From assembly GCF_900163755.1 (NCBI RefSeq), contig NZ_FUKI01000156.1, positions 1-64,000 of the forward strand: a stretch of DNA of 64,000 bases, written 5' to 3'. The notes under the pieces were generated by a model. It was not told where the DNA came from, searched no databases, and was given only the letters and a program-made list of their open reading frames with translations. The position numbers and the translations under genes are program-made. This document shows positions 20,463-30,104 of this stretch, piece by piece (the first letter of the stretch is position 1; every line of letters begins with the position of its first letter). This stretch comes from Crenothrix polyspora (GTDB lineage Bacteria; Pseudomonadota; Gammaproteobacteria; Methylococcales; Methylomonadaceae).

Positions 20463-21629
20463 ATGAATATTCATGAATACCAGGCTAAACAGCTGTTTTT
20501 AAATTATGGGATACCGATTCCTGATGGCAAACTGGCTGTTAACGCTGAAAACGTCACGCACATAGCGCAAGCGCTTGGCGGCGACAGTTGGGTGGTAAAG
20601 GCGCAGATTCATGCCGGTGGGCGTGGCAAAGCAGGCGGGGTAAAATTGGCTAAAACCCTGGCTGAAGTCGTAAGCGTTACTAACGATATGCTGGGGATTA
20701 CGCTGGCCACTCATCAAACCGATGCCGCTGGTTTACCGGTCAATTCAGTGTTGATAGAGCAAACTTATCCTATTGAGCGTGAGCTGTATTTAAGCTTATT
20801 GATTGACCGCAGCACCCAGCGCATGAGCTTTATCGCTTCGGCAACCGGCGGCATGGACATTGAAGCGGTAGCGGAACACTCACCTGAAAAAATTATCTCT
20901 GTGTCACTTCATCCGGCAGCGGGCCTGCAAGATTATCAATGCCGAAAGCTGGCTTACGCACTGGCCTTAAGCGGTGGCCAAATTAAAACCCTGGCTAATA
21001 TTATGCGCGGCATGGTGCGGTTATTTTTAGATAAAGATGCTAGCCAAATTGAAATCAATCCGTTGATAGTGACAGGCAGCGGTGAGCTCTTAGCACTGGA
21101 TGCCAAGATCAATTTTGATGACAATGCGCTCAGTGCCCATCCGGATATTGCAGCGCTGAAAGATCCTACACAAGAAGATGACCGAGAAAATCAGGCACAG
21201 CAATTTGGCTCGGTGTACATCACGCTGGAAGGTAATATTGGCTGCATGGTTAACGGTGCGGGTTTGGCGATGGCGACTATGGATATTATTAAATTAAAAG
21301 GCGGCCAACCGGCCAACTTTCTGGATGTGGGTGGTGGCACCGACCCCGAAAAAGTCGCCAAAGCTTTTAAACTGATTTTATCTGACAGCCATGTTAAAGC
21401 CATATTGATCAATATTTTTGGCGGTATCGTTAAGTGCGACACGATCGCCGAAGGCATTTTGGCGGCTGTTAAAGAAACTGCCATTAATCTGCCCATTGTG
21501 GTCAGGTTGGAAGGTACTAACGCACAATTGGGCCGTGATTTGTTAAACAACTCAGGACTTAACTTAACCGCAGCCAATGATCTTGATCATGCTGCCGAAC
21601 AAATCGTCATGCTGGCGGGGGCGCAATGA
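20463..21629 (+). CDS. sucC: Succinate--CoA ligase subunit beta
   Basis: From the ATG at 20463, which has AGGAG 5 bp upstream, the product has 388 residues, the same as E. coli SucC; a GTG at 20457 lies inside that ribosome site and was not used. It shows the ATP-grasp N-terminus ([30 protein letters not shown]) and the C-terminal ligase domain ([38 protein letters not shown]). With SucD it converts succinyl-CoA to succinate with nucleotide gain. Malate-CoA ligase (MtkA) is a close homologue and cannot be fully excluded in a C1-using organism, but the match to SucC is close throughout. Confidence 0.93.
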   Translation: MNIHEYQAKQLFLNYGIPIPDGKLAVNAENVTHIAQALGGDSWVVKAQIHAGGRGKAGGVKLAKTLAEVVSVTNDMLGITLATHQTDAAGLPVNSVLIEQTYPIERELYLSLLIDRSTQRMSFIASATGGMDIEAVAEHSPEKIISVSLHPAAGLQDYQCRKLAYALALSGGQIKTLANIMRGMVRLFLDKDASQIEINPLIVTGSGELLALDAKINFDDNALSAHPDIAALKDPTQEDDRENQAQQFGSVYITLEGNIGCMVNGAGLAMATMDIIKLKGGQPANFLDVGGGTDPEKVAKAFKLILSDSHVKAILINIFGGIVKCDTIAEGILAAVKETAINLPIVVRLEGTNAQLGRDLLNNSGLNLTAANDLDHAAEQIVMLAGAQ

Positions 21630-22492
21630 GTATTTTAATCAACAAGGACACCAAAGTACTTTGCCAGGGCTTTACTGGCAAACAAGGCACGTTCCATTCG
21701 CAACAAGCCCTGGATTACGGCACGCAATTGGTCGGCGGTATTACCCCTGAACGCGGCGGCAGTACACATTTGGGTCTACCGGTATTTAACACCGTACAAG
21801 ACGCTGTCAACATTACTCAGGCGACTGCCAGCGTTATTTATGTACCGCCGTTTTATGCCGCCGATGCCATTTTGGAAGCGATGGATGCGGGCATTAAACT
21901 CATTGTTTGCATTACCGAAGGCATCCCCATATTACACATGTTGAAAGTAAAAGCCGCGCTGCAAGAGACTGATGCAATCTTAATCGGCCCCAACTGCCCT
22001 GGTATTATTACCCCAGGTGAATGTAAAATCGGCATTATGCCGGCCAATATTCATTTACCTGGCTCGATAGGTATTGTGTCTCGATCTGGTACGTTGACTT
22101 ATGAAGCAGTACACCAAACTACACAGCAAAACCTCGGCCAAAGCACTTGTGTCGGTATCGGCGGTGATCCGCTGCACGGCATGAATTTTGTGGATGTGCT
22201 GCGTCGTTTTCAGGAGGATGAACAAACCCGTGGCATCGTTATGGTGGGCGAAATCGGCGGCTGTGAGGAAGAGGAAGCCGCTGACTATATCAATGCCCAT
22301 GTTACCAAGCCGGTGGTGGCGTATATTGCCGGACAAACTGCGCCGCCAGGTAAGCGTATGGGTCATGCGGGCGCTATTGTCAGTGGCGGCAAAGGTACGG
22401 CCAAATCCAAAATGGCGGCGTTAAAAGCGGCGGGGATTGAAGTGGTTAACTCGCCCACCGAGATTGGGTTAGCGATGAAAGCGTGTTTTTGA
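21626..22492 (+). CDS. sucD: Succinate--CoA ligase subunit alpha
   Basis: A 288-residue protein of normal length. It has the CoA-binding Rossmann part ([29 protein letters not shown]) and the phosphohistidine loop [17 protein letters not shown]. It partners SucC; its ATG overlaps the sucC stop by 4 bp (ATGA), so the subunits are translationally coupled. Confidence 0.95.
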   Translation: MSILINKDTKVLCQGFTGKQGTFHSQQALDYGTQLVGGITPERGGSTHLGLPVFNTVQDAVNITQATASVIYVPPFYAADAILEAMDAGIKLIVCITEGIPILHMLKVKAALQETDAILIGPNCPGIITPGECKIGIMPANIHLPGSIGIVSRSGTLTYEAVHQTTQQNLGQSTCVGIGGDPLHGMNFVDVLRRFQEDEQTRGIVMVGEIGGCEEEEAADYINAHVTKPVVAYIAGQTAPPGKRMGHAGAIVSGGKGTAKSKMAALKAAGIEVVNSPTEIGLAMKACF

Positions 22493-22516
22493 TATTTTCC
22501 GTAGAATAAAGCTTAA

Positions 22517-22574
22517 TCCACAAAAGGCACAAAAATATAAAACTCTTTTTGTATTTTTTGTGGCTTTCGTGGAC
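22517..22574. repeat. Palindromic repeat, family E copy 2
   Basis: Arms TCCACAAAAGGCACAAAAAT and TTTTTTGTGGCTTTCGTGGA face each other across a short AT-rich loop. It lies between sucD and fabI and may act as a transcript end for sucCD. Confidence 0.7.
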
Positions 22575-22715
22575 AGTTAGCAGTAACCAAGCGCGGTATA
22601 AAAAGCCACAAAATACTGGACATCACTCAGCACGTCGTAGATACTTGCGAACACGATACACCTCGTGTCCACTACAAATTAAAACAACAACTAAAACAAT
22701 CACTAGGAGATATTA

Positions 22716-23498
22716 ATGGGTTTTATGCAAGGCAAAAAAGTGTTAATTGTCGGTTTGGCCAGTAACCGTTCCATTGCCTGGGGAATCGCGCAAGCCATGC
22801 ACCGCGAAGGTGCTGAATTGGCATTTACCTTCCAAAATGAAAAGCTGCAAAGTCGTGTGGTCGATATGGCCGAGCAATGCAATTCTAATATTACTCTGGA
22901 ATGCGATGTCAGCATTGATGTGCATATCGACAACGTCTTTGCCAAACTTGGCGAACATTGGGATGGCTTGGATTGTATCGTGCATTCGGTGGCATTTGCC
23001 CCGCGTGATGCGCTCAATGGTGATTATGTTGATGTCACCACCCGCGAAAACTTTAACATCGCTCACGATGTCAGCTCGTACAGCTTTACCGCATTAGCTA
23101 AAGCTGGCCGCGCCATGATGCAAGGCCGCAACGGTTCGCTATTGACTTTAACTTATTTAGGCGCAGAACGGGCGATTCCTAATTACAATGTTATGGGCGT
23201 TGCCAAAGCCAGCTTGGAAGCCAACGTGCGCTATATGGCTGTCGCATTAGGTGCTGAAGGTACGCGTGTTAATGCCATCTCCGCAGGGCCGATCAGAACG
23301 CTGGCCGCTTCCGGCATTAATGATTTTAAAGCCATGCTCAACAAAGCCGCCGATACCTCACCGTTAAAAAGAAACATAACCATCGAAGAGGTTGGCAATG
23401 CCGCGGCGTTTATGTGTTCTGATTTAGCGTCGGGTATTACTGGCGAAATTACTTATGTTGACTGCGGTTATAATATTGCGGGATTAGCTTCCTCATAA
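22716..23498 (+). CDS. fabI: Enoyl-[acyl-carrier-protein] reductase (NADH)
   Basis: A 260-residue FabI of standard length. It has the FabI-type nucleotide site ([20 protein letters not shown]), the active-site block [20 protein letters not shown] with the paired Tyr and Lys, and the C-terminal [14 protein letters not shown] block. It carries out the last reduction step of each fatty acid elongation cycle and is the usual triclosan target. AGGAG precedes the ATG. It lies 223 bp after sucD with a palindrome between them, so it is probably its own transcription unit. Confidence 0.97.
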   Translation: MGFMQGKKVLIVGLASNRSIAWGIAQAMHREGAELAFTFQNEKLQSRVVDMAEQCNSNITLECDVSIDVHIDNVFAKLGEHWDGLDCIVHSVAFAPRDALNGDYVDVTTRENFNIAHDVSSYSFTALAKAGRAMMQGRNGSLLTLTYLGAERAIPNYNVMGVAKASLEANVRYMAVALGAEGTRVNAISAGPIRTLAASGINDFKAMLNKAADTSPLKRNITIEEVGNAAAFMCSDLASGITGEITYVDCGYNIAGLASS

Positions 23499-23836
23499 GA
23501 TTAGTTAGCCACTAGTCAGGATAAAGGAGGTGTATCGTTCGTAGTGAACCTGTTGAACCATGAGCGGCACACCGTGTCCATTCCTCGACAAGCTCTGGAC
23601 AAGGAGAAGGCTGGAATGAGGGGGAAATAAACGTGTTGATTTTATTCTCCTAACCCCAGCCCTTTTCAGCAGGAGAGGGAGTATATAGCTTTGGCAATGC
23701 ATTGTTTTTATCTTCTGCAAATCTGCTTCTACTTTACTTACAATTTGGGAGCGGACGGTTTTAAAATCAAATAACAGTAATTTACTAAATTTTTTTGCCT
23801 TGCGTGCTTGCCGTGACCTGTGCAATCAATCGTCAG
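23499..23836. repeat. Intergenic region with degraded palindromic repeats
   Basis: From about 23535 to 23600 there is a degraded copy of the TTCGACAAGCTC core shared by the miniature elements elsewhere in the window (GTTCGTAGTGAACCTGTTGAA, then CCTCGACAAGCTCTGGAC). From about 23600 to 23680 GGAGAAGGCTGG faces CCAGCCCTTTTC, a second palindrome. No gene is supported here. Confidence 0.55.
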
Positions 23837-25552
23837 TTATAAGCGGTACAAGGGCTCCAGACTACTATCTTTATTGGTGATGGCTGTTCTGGCCTTGTTT
23901 TCAATAAAGTATTGAAACAGTTTTTTACCATCCCATTGTTCCGCATCCTTACCGTAAATAATCTGATTTAAATGCAATATTTCGTCGCGCAAGCGTGCTT
24001 CACAAAATGTGGCCACAGCACCCAAACTGGTGACACCAAATTGCTTATTACCCCAATCCATTAACACTGCTTTAGTTTTTTCAACATCATTATTCGCACA
24101 AGATTTTTTCAAACGCTTAATAACCTCCTTAATAGTAATATCCGCTTCAGTATCAATCACCACCACCGCCTTCTTTTTCGCAGAGCGCTTAGCGAAAAAA
24201 TAAATGACGGTAATCAACCAGCCCGCTGCAAAAAACACACAGGCAGCCCATAACCAATTAAAAGAATTCTTAACGGCTATGGGATTTACTACCGAGGTTA
24301 TTTCAGGTTTTGCAGCCACATTACTGGGTTTTGGCGTGGCTGCCGAAGGCGCGGCAATCGGTGCTACTGTTGCCGCTGCACCAAACGCGGTTAATGCAAC
24401 TTCTGGCAGCTTAGCAATTTCTACTTTTTGGCTTTGCGTGTTAAACCACGGTATTTCTATAGCAGGCAAGGTATAGTTACCGGCTTGTGACGGAATAAAA
24501 GCTATTTTTTCTTGTCTTAATGCCAGTAAACCGTCTGATTTTTTTTGCTCTTGCAATACCGGCTGGTCAGGATAAACTTTAAATTGCTCATTGCTCTTGG
24601 CGGTATTTAATTCAGGTAATTGGCCGACCGTGGCGCTTTTGGCCTGCAAAGTCAGTGTTCTAGTTAATGGCTCACCAACTTTGGCTTGCTGTGTATCACC
24701 AGACCATTCTTGCTTTAGTTCCATTTGTTCGGCAGAAACCCAATGCGTGCCAGGGAAGCTACTGGGCGCAGGGGCAATATTTAAAACAATTTTTTTCGAG
24801 ACAATACGCTTGGTTTTAGTAGCCTGTGGGTTAAAAAAATCGTTGATGCTCGGCGTATTGTTACTGATCACATCAGCCGTTAGTTCTAAAGGATTAATGG
24901 TCAATTGGCCACTTTTTTGCGGGAAGATAGCGTATTTACGCTCAGTAACACGATAATTAATACCGTTGTGCAACGCGTTATAATCCGTATCTTCACCGAG
25001 TTTTTCAATCACCGCATCGCTTAATTCCGGCTCAGTTAATTTAGCCTGCGCCATTTCAACATTTCTGTATAACCGCAAGGTATAAATAATCTGCGATTGC
25101 ACATAGCTGCTTTCGGGAGTTGCTTTAACATCTAAAAACAATTCACTGTCGCTGCTGATGTCTTTTTTACCTGCGGCCTTACCAACCAATACCGATATAG
25201 CTTGACTAGTGTCATCACCAAATTTTATAGCCGGAATAATCAAACTACCGGCTCGCTTGGCCATCACATTCAGTGTCCATTGCACGGTTTTGCTTAAATT
25301 GCCATTAGAGAATACTGTGTTGCTGCTTTGGCTTTGATTGAGTACGCTAAAGTCTTGGTCTAACACGCTAAAATCCGGTGCTCCATCGGGTGATTCTGTG
25401 GCGGTAAAAACAATTTGAAAAGACTCACCAAGATTAACAGGCGTGTGATCAACTGAGACATCAATTGGCACAGCCATAGCCCACTGCGGTGTAGTCAGTA
25501 TTAATAACACAACGGCAAATCGCATCGATTTTATTAATTTTATAGCGTTCAT
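23837..25552 (-). CDS. batD: BatD-like protein (oxygen-tolerance family)
   Basis: From the ATG at 25552 the product has 571 residues. It has a signal peptide (FAVVLLILTTPQWAMAVPID), several Ig-like periplasmic segments (VNLGESFQIVFTATES, LYRNVEMAQAKLTEPELSD), an Ala/Pro linker and a single C-terminal membrane helix (WLWAACVFFAAGWLITVIYF) followed by a cytosolic tail. This is the BatD layout. A TTG at 25567 could extend it 5 residues and overlap the kinase stop, but the ATG is preferred. Bat proteins work with MoxR ATPases in envelope stress tolerance; the mechanism is unknown. It is separated from batA/batB by a kinase gene. Confidence 0.85.
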   Translation of the reverse strand: MNAIKLIKSMRFAVVLLILTTPQWAMAVPIDVSVDHTPVNLGESFQIVFTATESPDGAPDFSVLDQDFSVLNQSQSSNTVFSNGNLSKTVQWTLNVMAKRAGSLIIPAIKFGDDTSQAISVLVGKAAGKKDISSDSELFLDVKATPESSYVQSQIIYTLRLYRNVEMAQAKLTEPELSDAVIEKLGEDTDYNALHNGINYRVTERKYAIFPQKSGQLTINPLELTADVISNNTPSINDFFNPQATKTKRIVSKKIVLNIAPAPSSFPGTHWVSAEQMELKQEWSGDTQQAKVGEPLTRTLTLQAKSATVGQLPELNTAKSNEQFKVYPDQPVLQEQKKSDGLLALRQEKIAFIPSQAGNYTLPAIEIPWFNTQSQKVEIAKLPEVALTAFGAAATVAPIAAPSAATPKPSNVAAKPEITSVVNPIAVKNSFNWLWAACVFFAAGWLITVIYFFAKRSAKKKAVVVIDTEADITIKEVIKRLKKSCANNDVEKTKAVLMDWGNKQFGVTSLGAVATFCEARLRDEILHLNQIIYGKDAEQWDGKKLFQYFIENKARTAITNKDSSLEPLYRL

Positions 25553-25563
25553 AGTGTTTATTT

Positions 25564-26466
25564 TCAATCTTCAACCATATGTGCATGTTGCCAGGCATAC
25601 GTGTATGCCTGATAGAAACTTAAATTTCGAGCAGTTGCGCCACGTATTCCTACAATTGCCGAAGCAAACGCCTGTGCGCGGTGCAAAATAACCGGCAGCG
25701 ACCAATTATGCTGCATACCCAATAACGCAACCGCAGAAAAAGCATCGCCTGCGCCAACCGTATCAACAACAGCCACTTGTTCAGGCGGTGTAATTTCAAA
25801 AAATTCATCGTCTTGATTAATTGCAACAGCGCCCTGCGCACCACGGGTTACTATCAAAATAGCCACGTTATATTTACGCCGGAAGTGTCGCATAGCCTGT
25901 TTTAACGGCAGCTGAACAGATTGTAATTGCATTAACTCCTGTTCGTTAAGTTTAGCCCAATCCGCTCGGTTAAGTAATGTCGCAAGCAACTCCGCTTGCC
26001 ACCAGGGTGATCTCAAATTAACATCAACAAATATTTTACCTGTATGTTGTCTCAATAATTTATTCAGTGCGGCCGCTGATACCGGTTGTCGCAGCGCTAA
26101 CGAACCATGATAAAACACATCATTCGGACACAGTTGTGTATTAAGTTGGTCTATGTTAATAAAATCATACGCTTGATTGGCTAAAATATTGTACTGTGGC
26201 TCATTGTCAACGACAGTAATTTGTACACTTCCCGTTGGATGACGGGAATCGACTTGCAGATTCTCAATGCTCATGCCCCAGTGCTGCATGGCCTGTTGTA
26301 TATCTCGTCCTTCAACATCGTTACCAATGCGACTGATAAAGTCAGGGCTCTGACCAAACGCCTGTAAATGCCAAGCCACATTAAACGGCGCACCACCTAA
26401 TAGCCTTAAGCCATCAGGGAATTGATCAAACAGCACTTCACCAAATACTCTAACGCGCTTATTCAT
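25564..26466 (-). CDS. PfkB-family sugar kinase, probably fructokinase
   Basis: The 300-residue protein has the ribokinase fold signatures: the N-terminal GGAPFNVAWHLQAFG for sugar binding and the C-terminal DTVGAGDAFSAVALLG with the catalytic Asp. The sequence is closest in feel to fructokinases, which phosphorylate fructose with ATP, but other hexose or nucleoside substrates are possible. It lies inside the Bat gene cluster, 238 bp after the BatB/C gene and 11 bp before batD, so batD is probably translated from a transcript that includes it. No sucrose genes are nearby to support a pathway. Confidence 0.8.
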   Translation of the reverse strand: MNKRVRVFGEVLFDQFPDGLRLLGGAPFNVAWHLQAFGQSPDFISRIGNDVEGRDIQQAMQHWGMSIENLQVDSRHPTGSVQITVVDNEPQYNILANQAYDFINIDQLNTQLCPNDVFYHGSLALRQPVSAAALNKLLRQHTGKIFVDVNLRSPWWQAELLATLLNRADWAKLNEQELMQLQSVQLPLKQAMRHFRRKYNVAILIVTRGAQGAVAINQDDEFFEITPPEQVAVVDTVGAGDAFSAVALLGMQHNWSLPVILHRAQAFASAIVGIRGATARNLSFYQAYTYAWQHAHMVED

Positions 26467-26704
26467 TATGTTGCTTATTCTAGTTGAGTCTACCCGTTAA
26501 AAAAAACTGTTAAAACCAAATGTAAGGTGGATTGAGATTTTTTCAAGCTAGGTTAATCACGTCATTGACACTTAGTCACTCTTTACGTGTCGAGTACATT
26601 TTTGTCCAGTGCGTGACCTACGAAGTTTTAAAAATTTCGTAGGTCTACCTTGGCTTTAAGGTGATATTATTCTTAAAAACTATCTAGACTGAGTACATCA
26701 AAAT
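26467..26704. other. Intergenic gap inside the Bat cluster
   Basis: The 238-bp gap between the BatB/C gene and the kinase contains the palindrome at 26615-26645 and the words ACTGAGTACAT near 26688-26698, which resemble an end of the 52666-52818 element. It is the only sizeable break in an otherwise overlapping operon, and probably carries a separate promoter for the kinase and batD. Confidence 0.5.
26615..26645. repeat. Short palindrome, family F copy 2
   Basis: GACCTACGAAGTTTT faces AAAATTTCGTAGGTC with one mismatch. Related to the palindrome at 9691-9723. Confidence 0.65.
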
Positions 26705-28609
26705 CTACCACGCATAAGCACCGTCATTAGCGGGGTGTTCACGCTGACCGTATTGGTACTTAAATTTACGTTTTAACAAACCAGCAGGGTCGTCAGGAAT
26801 ACGCTTTAACCACTGCTCGTTAGCTTGCTGTTTTTCATCATAAGGTTTTTCCTCCGCAGGCACCTGCATTTTTTTATCATCTGGCGATTTTTCAGCATCG
26901 GCTTTTTGCTGCTCTTTTAGACGCATCGCTTCCATTTTAGCGGCTTGCTCCTGCTCTTGCGCTTTGGCTTTATCATCGCCAGCCGATGATTGAGCTTTTT
27001 GCTGATCAGCCGCATTTTTTTGTGCCTGTTCTTGCGTTTGCTCCGGTTTTTGTTCTGGCTTTTGTTCCGATTCTTTGGATTCGCCAGGCTTATTAGGATC
27101 TTTTCCGCTCTCGGTGTTTTCTTCGGGCTTACTCGGCGCTTGCTGACTCTGGTCGCCCTGATCGCCGGACTGCTGATCTTGCGGCTTACTTTTTTGTTGA
27201 TCTTGCTGTTGTTGATCTTGCTGTTTTTGTTGCTCTTGTTTTTGCTGTTTTTGTTTTTCCAGTTCCTTGGCGACCAATTCTTTATTGTATTTGGCATCAG
27301 CGTTATTTGGATCAAGCTTAAGCGCTTTTTGGTACGCTTTTAGCGCATCCTCTAACTTACCGTCTTGGGCGAGTACATTGCCTTTATTATAAAAATCATC
27401 AGCACTTTTGCTGCCTTTCAGTATCGCCAAGGCTTTATCATACTGTCCTGCTTTATACTGCGCCGCCACTTTCCAATTCTTATTTTCAAAACTATTGGCA
27501 GCCTTAGCAAAGTCTCCAGACTGATATGCTTTTGCACCTTGCTGATCTTTAGTTTGCCATAAATCCTGCCATGCCAACGCATAACTGGTTTTAGGGAAAG
27601 GCAGTATCAGTAAAAGCGCAAAACACAACACCCCTTTTCTAAAACTCAATGCGGCCAGCGGTAAAACCAACAATAACAACCACGGGCCTCGGTCATGCCA
27701 AATATCAATCGCCTGATTACTGGCATTACCGGCTTGTTGTTTAGATGCTTCCATCGCTGATAATAAGCTTTGAATATCCTCATCGCTAGCACTTAACGTT
27801 TGATAGTTACCATGCCCTGTACTGGCCAGTTTTTCTAAGGCAGATTGGTCTAGTTTAGGCACGATAATAGCGCCTTGCCGATCTTTTAAAAAGCCACCGC
27901 CTGCCAACGCGATAGGCGCACCCTCTGCCGTACCAACGCCTAACACGGATAATTTATAATTATCCAAAGCATTAACCGCCGCTAGGCTGTTATCCACCTC
28001 AACGCCGTCAGTTACTAGTAATATATGACCTTTTTGCAAGCCTGATTGCTTGAAAAGTTCGGTGGCTTTTTCCAGTGCAGCACTGGTATTGCTGCCTTCA
28101 CTGGGCATAATCTCAGTATTTAACGCCGATAACTGGCTTATTATGGTTTCAGTATCGTTGGTTAGCGGCGTTACGGTAAAGGCATCGCCTGCGTAAACCA
28201 ACAAAGCCGTCTGGCCATCTTTACGTTGCTTTAAAATATCAGCAATTTTAAACCGTGCCATCGTCAAACGGCTGGGCTTGACATCACCTGCATCCATAGA
28301 TCGCGATAAATCCAATACAATAATCAGTGCCGCATCATTTCTAAAAGCGGGCGAGGGTAAGCGATCCCAGGTAGGGCCTGCCAATGCCAAAATCACTAAA
28401 AAGGCGGCAACGATACCTGCCAGTAATGGCCAGCGACTTTGATGAATGGCTTCTTTTTGCAACAAATACGGCAACAACGCTGCATCGCATACCGAAGACC
28501 AATTGCCTTGATTGAGCTTATTACGGATCATTAACACCGCCACCAGCGCATAAGGAATTAATATCAGCAAACAATAAGGCCTTAAAAAATGAAATTCCGC
28601 CAATATCAT
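26705..28609 (-). CDS. BatB/BatC fusion: von Willebrand A domain plus TPR
   Basis: Starting at the ATG that overlaps the batA stop (ATGA at 28606-28609) the protein has 634 residues. Two N-terminal membrane helices are followed by a vWA domain with the metal site DLSRSMDAGD, a third helix pair (PWLLLLVLPLAALSFRKGVL), and TPR repeats (DFYNKGNVLAQDGKLEDALK, AYQKALKLDPNNADAKYNK). The last 170 residues are a Gln/Lys/Glu-rich low-complexity tail ending in a conserved-looking KRKFKYQYGQRE. BatB and BatC are separate in some bacteria and fused in others. It should act in the inner membrane as part of the MoxR-linked complex. Confidence 0.87.
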   Translation of the reverse strand: MILAEFHFLRPYCLLILIPYALVAVLMIRNKLNQGNWSSVCDAALLPYLLQKEAIHQSRWPLLAGIVAAFLVILALAGPTWDRLPSPAFRNDAALIIVLDLSRSMDAGDVKPSRLTMARFKIADILKQRKDGQTALLVYAGDAFTVTPLTNDTETIISQLSALNTEIMPSEGSNTSAALEKATELFKQSGLQKGHILLVTDGVEVDNSLAAVNALDNYKLSVLGVGTAEGAPIALAGGGFLKDRQGAIIVPKLDQSALEKLASTGHGNYQTLSASDEDIQSLLSAMEASKQQAGNASNQAIDIWHDRGPWLLLLVLPLAALSFRKGVLCFALLLILPFPKTSYALAWQDLWQTKDQQGAKAYQSGDFAKAANSFENKNWKVAAQYKAGQYDKALAILKGSKSADDFYNKGNVLAQDGKLEDALKAYQKALKLDPNNADAKYNKELVAKELEKQKQQKQEQQKQQDQQQQDQQKSKPQDQQSGDQGDQSQQAPSKPEENTESGKDPNKPGESKESEQKPEQKPEQTQEQAQKNAADQQKAQSSAGDDKAKAQEQEQAAKMEAMRLKEQQKADAEKSPDDKKMQVPAEEKPYDEKQQANEQWLKRIPDDPAGLLKRKFKYQYGQREHPANDGAYAW

Positions 28610-29583
28610 AATCTCACTCGCGTTAAACACACACAGGCCGCCAATACCAGCGCCACAGACAGCGGCCAAAAATACAGCTCACTGCGTGGCCTAAAATACT
28701 GCTTGTCTTTTTCAACTGGCTCCAACTTATCCAGTAGCATATAGATATTGTTTAATTCGTCGGTATTTCTGGCACGAAAATACTGACCGCCTGTGCTTTC
28801 AGCAATTTTTACCAAAGTCTTTTCATCCAGATCAACCGAAGGGTTAATTTTACGCGAGCCAAAAAAACTCCGTACCACCAGCTCGTCTGCCCCGACACCG
28901 ATGGTATAAATTTTTAAATGATTCTGCGCGGCCAATTCAGCCGCTTTAATAGGTGACACTTCGCCAGCGGTATTAGCGCCATCGGTTAGCAGCAATAATA
29001 CACGGCTGTCGGCAGGTTGATTTTTTAGACGCTTAACCGCCAAACCAATCGCATCCCCAATAGCCGTTTTATCGCCAGCAAGACCTAACGCAGATTCGTT
29101 AAGCAAGGTAACGACGGTTTTTCGGTCAAAGGTTAGTGGGACTTGCAAATACGGCTGCGAGCCAAACAAAATCAAACCTAATCTGTCCCCGACACGCCGG
29201 TTAATAAATTCACGGGCAACTGCTTTAATGGCGGTGAGACGATCAACAAATTTTTTGTTGAGCATAAAGTCTTCCATCTCCATACTCGGCGATAAATCCA
29301 CCGCCAGCATCAGATCACGGCCACTTATCGCCTGTTCTACTGGCTCACCTAACCATTGCGGCCGCGTACAAGCCAGTACCAACAAACACCAGGCCACCAT
29401 AATAACAACAAGCGGCCATTTTTTACTGGGCACAACCGTGCGTGCATCATCGGCAGAAAAATCATCTAAGAAAGGCACTTTTAGCGCAGCACTTTCCATG
29501 GGCACTATAGCGGGCATTATCCAGCGGATAATCAAAGGTAACGGTAAAGTCGCTAATAACCAAGGCCATTCAAAATGAATCAT
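28606..29583 (-). CDS. batA: BatA-like von Willebrand A domain membrane protein
   Basis: The start at 29583 (MIHFEWPWLLATLPLPL) overlaps the upstream stop by 4 bp and gives 325 residues; an upstream in-frame ATG at 29601 lies inside the previous gene and was not used. Two N-terminal helices, a vWA domain with the metal-site motif DLSPSMEMED and a threonine/aspartate site (LLLLTDGANTAGEVSP), and a C-terminal helix (FWPLSVALVLAACVCL) match BatA. It forms part of the Bat operon. Confidence 0.88.
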   Translation of the reverse strand: MIHFEWPWLLATLPLPLIIRWIMPAIVPMESAALKVPFLDDFSADDARTVVPSKKWPLVVIMVAWCLLVLACTRPQWLGEPVEQAISGRDLMLAVDLSPSMEMEDFMLNKKFVDRLTAIKAVAREFINRRVGDRLGLILFGSQPYLQVPLTFDRKTVVTLLNESALGLAGDKTAIGDAIGLAVKRLKNQPADSRVLLLLTDGANTAGEVSPIKAAELAAQNHLKIYTIGVGADELVVRSFFGSRKINPSVDLDEKTLVKIAESTGGQYFRARNTDELNNIYMLLDKLEPVEKDKQYFRPRSELYFWPLSVALVLAACVCLTRVRL

Positions 29584-30068
29584 CTTTTTTGTCTTGCACA
29601 AGTTTTAAGCCAATTACGACATACATCGAGTAATTGTGTAATTTCAGGATCGGTAGGCGGTGTCTTGCGATACGGCGCATCCACCAGCAAACGCCCAACA
29701 CCGATACTAAAAGGCGCGTCTTTTAAGCCATTATCTAAAAACTCTAACCAGGCACGGCCTGTTAAGCCAGCCACTTCAGCACGCGGCGCAACGCTAATGG
29801 CAACGCGTCGAATTAACACCGACAATTCACACAATTTTTGCATACTGCCCATATCGGCATCTTTTTCAATACTGTCTAAATGCTTTCTAGCAATTTTTAA
29901 AGCTTTTTTAACCGCGTTTTTACGTGTAACGCGTTTAAAAGCACGGTAGGCGAATACCAGTAACACCGGTATCAATAGCGCGAGCAACCACCAGCCAAGC
30001 GCAAGTGGCCACCAACTTATTGCTTCCGGCAAATGTATGTCTCTTAGAGGTAATGGCGTCGTTGACAT
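29580..30068 (-). CDS. DUF4381 membrane protein of the Bat operon
   Basis: A 162-residue protein with an N-terminal proline-rich start (LPLRDIHLPEAISWWPLALG), one strong membrane helix (WWLLALLIPVLLVFAYRAF) and a basic helical cytosolic part. This is the DUF4381 family, which is almost always found between a DUF58 gene and batA. Its function is unknown. The stop overlaps the batA ATG by 4 bp. Confidence 0.85.
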   Translation of the reverse strand: MSTTPLPLRDIHLPEAISWWPLALGWWLLALLIPVLLVFAYRAFKRVTRKNAVKKALKIARKHLDSIEKDADMGSMQKLCELSVLIRRVAISVAPRAEVAGLTGRAWLEFLDNGLKDAPFSIGVGRLLVDAPYRKTPPTDPEITQLLDVCRNWLKTCARQKR

Positions 30069-30104
30069 TGAGTGAGTGCTGAGTATGTAACCGGTTAAAT
30101 TCGG

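Noticed and set aside
20463-22492. sucCD as malate--CoA ligase (mtkAB)
   Set aside because: Length and sequence track SucC/SucD closely and no serine-cycle genes are near; still not fully excluded without comparison.
22716-23498. fabI as third gene of the sucCD operon
   Set aside because: A 223-bp gap with a strong palindrome separates them and fabI has its own leader.
23505-23825. 106-codon minus-strand frame
   Set aside because: It crosses degraded palindromic repeats, has no ribosome site and no recognisable product.
26917-27343. Long open frames on both strands opposite the BatB/C tail
   Set aside because: They are shadows of the Gln/Lys-rich low-complexity coding sequence; products are Lys/Asn- or Leu/Phe-rich with no plausible start signal.
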